DNA from: Thalassovita mediterranea
GTDB taxonomy: Bacteria; Pseudomonadota; Alphaproteobacteria; Caulobacterales; Hyphomonadaceae
Direction of reading: 5' to 3'
DNA length: 64,000 bases
NCBI GenBank assembly: GCA_019448215.1
Contig: CP080408.1
Location: 124,001 to 188,000 of the forward strand
Part shown: in pieces, positions 62,290-64,000 of the stretch
How the letters are laid out: every line of letters starts with the position of its first letter
How positions within the stretch are numbered: the stretch's first letter is position 1
The notes under the pieces: model-generated
Told to the model about the DNA's origin: nothing
The model's database searches: none
The model's input: only the letters and a program-made list of their open reading frames with translations
Translations under genes and position numbers: made by a program

Positions 62290-63662
62290 ACCGGGTCTAC
62301 ATCCTCATCACCCTCGCCTTGGGCATACTGATTATCGGCGGCGCCGCGGCGTTCCTGGCAGCCGATAGCAAGGCGCAACCATCAGGGTACGACGTCCAAG
62401 CCGACCTCGTTCCGGTGGACGAACAAATCAGCGTCAAATCTACAGGTGGGTGGGAGCCTCGCCCCCAGCCGGAATTGGCGCAACAGCAAGGCGGCTGGAC
62501 GCCGCGCGGCACCAGTCGCAGCGATCAGATCCCCCCGAACTGGACCCATCCGGACCGGGGCTGGGCCGGGCCCCGCCGCGAGTCCTTCCCGCCCGAACCC
62601 TGGGCGTTTCATCTGGAATCCATAGCCCCGGGCACGAACGCCGCACTGGTTTGCGTCTATGGCGCGGCTGAATGCGTGCCCCGGCCCGTCGCTGCACGGG
62701 TCTATAGCGAAGCGGCGCGCTACTGGCTCCTGCGCGGGGATGCCGAGCTGACCACGCTCGAGCTTGATTGCGGCGAGACCTATTCCTCGATCATCGATTT
62801 TGGCTGTGAGCAAGCAGGCGGACGTCCGCTGATGCCGGCATCGCGCGAAGCTGCAATGGCTTACTGGAGCCGGTCAGTTGCCTGGGGACGCCCATTCGGT
62901 GCGCAATCTTCAATCCTCGCCCAACGCCGCCTGCAGGCACACCTTGTGGATTGTCCGGTCTCGCAGGAAAGCCTCGCCCGGATTGCACGCGATCCAGAGA
63001 GCGTAATGGCCGATGTAATCGGGCTCAATCTGCGTCAGGCCGCACTCATGGCGCTGGGTTATTATAGCGGCGCAATTGACGGCGCTTATGGGGCAGAGAC
63101 GCGCCGGGCCGTTCGCGCCTTCCAGCGCGAGCTCGGCTATGACGAAACCGCCTCCCTGACCCCGCGCCAGACTTCCCAGCTTATGTGTCATGCCGCACAG
63201 ACCGCACGTGACCCCAGCGTCCAGAACGTCCTGGGGATCATGCACGCAGTTGGCCTTGGCGTCGTGCAGAACACCGATCTGGCGCTGGAATGGCTGGAAA
63301 TGGCTGCTGTGCGCGGCGATCCGGACGCCAATTTCAATCTCGCAGTGATCTACGGCACCGGCGCCGTATTCGGCTCCTACCGGCTCTGCGCCATCGTCGA
63401 AAACCCTGAGCGCGCTGACGCATATCTCCGCGACGCGGCCGATCTCGGCCATGACATTGCGCGCCGCTTCCGGGCCACCCCCGAACTCGTTCATGCTCCT
63501 AACGCCCAGGTGCGCTGGGCGCGGATCCGGCAGGAGATCGAGGAAGAGGCCAGCGAAACACCCGGGCGCGGCGCGCGGGCAATGGAAATTCTGCGCAATG
63601 CCATGCGCGCCCGCGTTCCACCGGCCGCCGCCGGGTGTCTGGACGCCAATGCAAGCCGGTGA
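62286..63662 (+). CDS. Membrane-anchored peptidoglycan-binding protein with Sel1-like repeats
   Basis: About 458 aa. An N-terminal signal anchor (VYILITLALGILIIGGAAAFLAA) is followed by a Pro/Gln-rich linker, a region with paired cysteines (VCVYGAAEC, LDCGETYSS), and a peptidoglycan-binding domain at about 245-300 (LNLRQAALMALGYYSGAIDG, ETRRAVRAFQREL). Sel1-like repeats follow at about 311-395 (NVLGIMHAVGLGVVQNTDLALEWLEMAA). GGAGCAAGGG precedes the ATG, which overlaps the upstream stop. The set suggests a scaffold linking inner membrane and cell wall. Exact role unknown. Confidence 0.85.
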   Translation: MNRVYILITLALGILIIGGAAAFLAADSKAQPSGYDVQADLVPVDEQISVKSTGGWEPRPQPELAQQQGGWTPRGTSRSDQIPPNWTHPDRGWAGPRRESFPPEPWAFHLESIAPGTNAALVCVYGAAECVPRPVAARVYSEAARYWLLRGDAELTTLELDCGETYSSIIDFGCEQAGGRPLMPASREAAMAYWSRSVAWGRPFGAQSSILAQRRLQAHLVDCPVSQESLARIARDPESVMADVIGLNLRQAALMALGYYSGAIDGAYGAETRRAVRAFQRELGYDETASLTPRQTSQLMCHAAQTARDPSVQNVLGIMHAVGLGVVQNTDLALEWLEMAAVRGDPDANFNLAVIYGTGAVFGSYRLCAIVENPERADAYLRDAADLGHDIARRFRATPELVHAPNAQVRWARIRQEIEEEASETPGRGARAMEILRNAMRARVPPAAAGCLDANASR

Positions 63663-63687
63663 CGGTTAAATCGAGAGGACAGGACCG

Positions 63688-64000
63688 ATGCGCAATTTGA
63701 CCCTTCTTAGCGTACTGATCAGTGCGACCGCGCTCTTCGGCTGCGCCCGTTCCCCGGTTTATGTGCCCCCACCGGTGAACCCCTTTCCGCCGAATGTTGC
63801 GCCCGTTGTCACCACCGCCGACGCGATCGCCATCGATACCGCCCTGCAAGTGTGTAACGTGGACTCCCTGCGCGCCCAGCGTGACGAACGCATTGAGGCC
63901 GCGCGCGCGCTCCTAGTGACCGGCTATGCCTCCGGTGGGGACGTGAACGAGCGCTCGCAATCAACCCAGGGCACCCTGCGCGTGGATCAGCCGCCCACCG
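63688..64000 (+). CDS. Putative lipoprotein, truncated by the window end
   Basis: At least 104 residues; the frame is open to base 64000 and no stop is reached. The N-terminus MRNLTLLSVLISATALFGCARS has a lipobox (LFGC, Cys near 19), so the mature protein is lipid-anchored. A Pro-rich stretch (PPPVNPFPPNVAPVV) follows, then a helical part (RAQRDERIEAARALLVTGY). It lies 25 bases after the peptidoglycan-binding gene, with AGAGGACAGGA upstream, so it belongs to the same operon. Confidence 0.8.
   Translation, partial: MRNLTLLSVLISATALFGCARSPVYVPPPVNPFPPNVAPVVTTADAIAIDTALQVCNVDSLRAQRDERIEAARALLVTGYASGGDVNERSQSTQGTLRVDQPPT

Overview
The window reads as a chromosomal segment of a GC-rich alphaproteobacterium of the dimorphic, stalked or budding group (Caulobacterales/Hyphomonadaceae-like). 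The evidence is a MipZ division-site ATPase with the deviant Walker A motif, an SpmX-type degenerate muramidase with two C-terminal membrane segments, a TTAA-N7-TTAA (CtrA-type) box, ClpS-ClpA, a PhaR-type operator in front of a phasin, and alphaproteobacterial DUF families (DUF2849, DUF934, DUF1489, DUF817). No prophage, insertion sequence, CRISPR array, rRNA or plasmid gene was seen. Genes are densely packed and no gene-free stretch exceeds about 300 bases. Positions 1-95 hold no gene I can support.

Layout. 0.1-7.8 kb: a small DUF protein, a large MscS-type channel, release factor 3, an AbgT transporter and a LysR regulator. 7.9-13.2 kb: an assimilatory sulfate-reduction operon (cysG, DUF2849, a glutathione transferase, cysI, DUF934, cysH) with overlapping genes. 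A GPP34/GOLPH3-like gene follows behind a perfect inverted repeat. 14-25 kb: envelope, cell-cycle and proteolysis genes (YkuD-type transpeptidase, panC, mipZ, D,D-carboxypeptidase, phasin, clpS-clpA, M16 lipoprotein peptidase). 25-43 kb: leucine catabolism genes (mccA, a methylglutaconyl-CoA hydratase-like gene, mccB, ivd), all on the minus strand but separated by unrelated genes: DUF817, an acyltransferase, an EF-hand protein, a cNMP-patatin protein, an aldo/keto reductase, the ergothioneine pair egtB-egtD and a hybrid histidine kinase. 41.5-50.6 kb: SpmX, MgtE, tRNA-Leu(GAG), LipB, two DUF805-type membrane proteins, propionyl-CoA carboxylase alpha, a duplicated TerB-like protein and a BLUF blue-light sensor.

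50.9-64 kb is more accessory in character: an AhpD-like/VOC pair divergent from BLUF, a short-chain dehydrogenase with a twin-arginine leader, an orphan MlaC, an M3 peptidase, TetR, a DUF411 copper-type protein, and a LysR gene divergent from an SDR-cupin-cyclophilin-like-cupin operon. Last comes an envelope operon (membrane protein, peptidoglycan-binding/Sel1 protein, lipoprotein) behind a CtrA-type box; it runs off the window end.

The main themes are acyl-CoA/biotin-carboxylase metabolism (leucine and propionyl-CoA), sulfur and thiol metabolism (sulfate reduction, ergothioneine, lipoate, glutathione), polarity and envelope control, and light or redox sensing. All functional calls rest on reading motifs by eye; no database search was possible.
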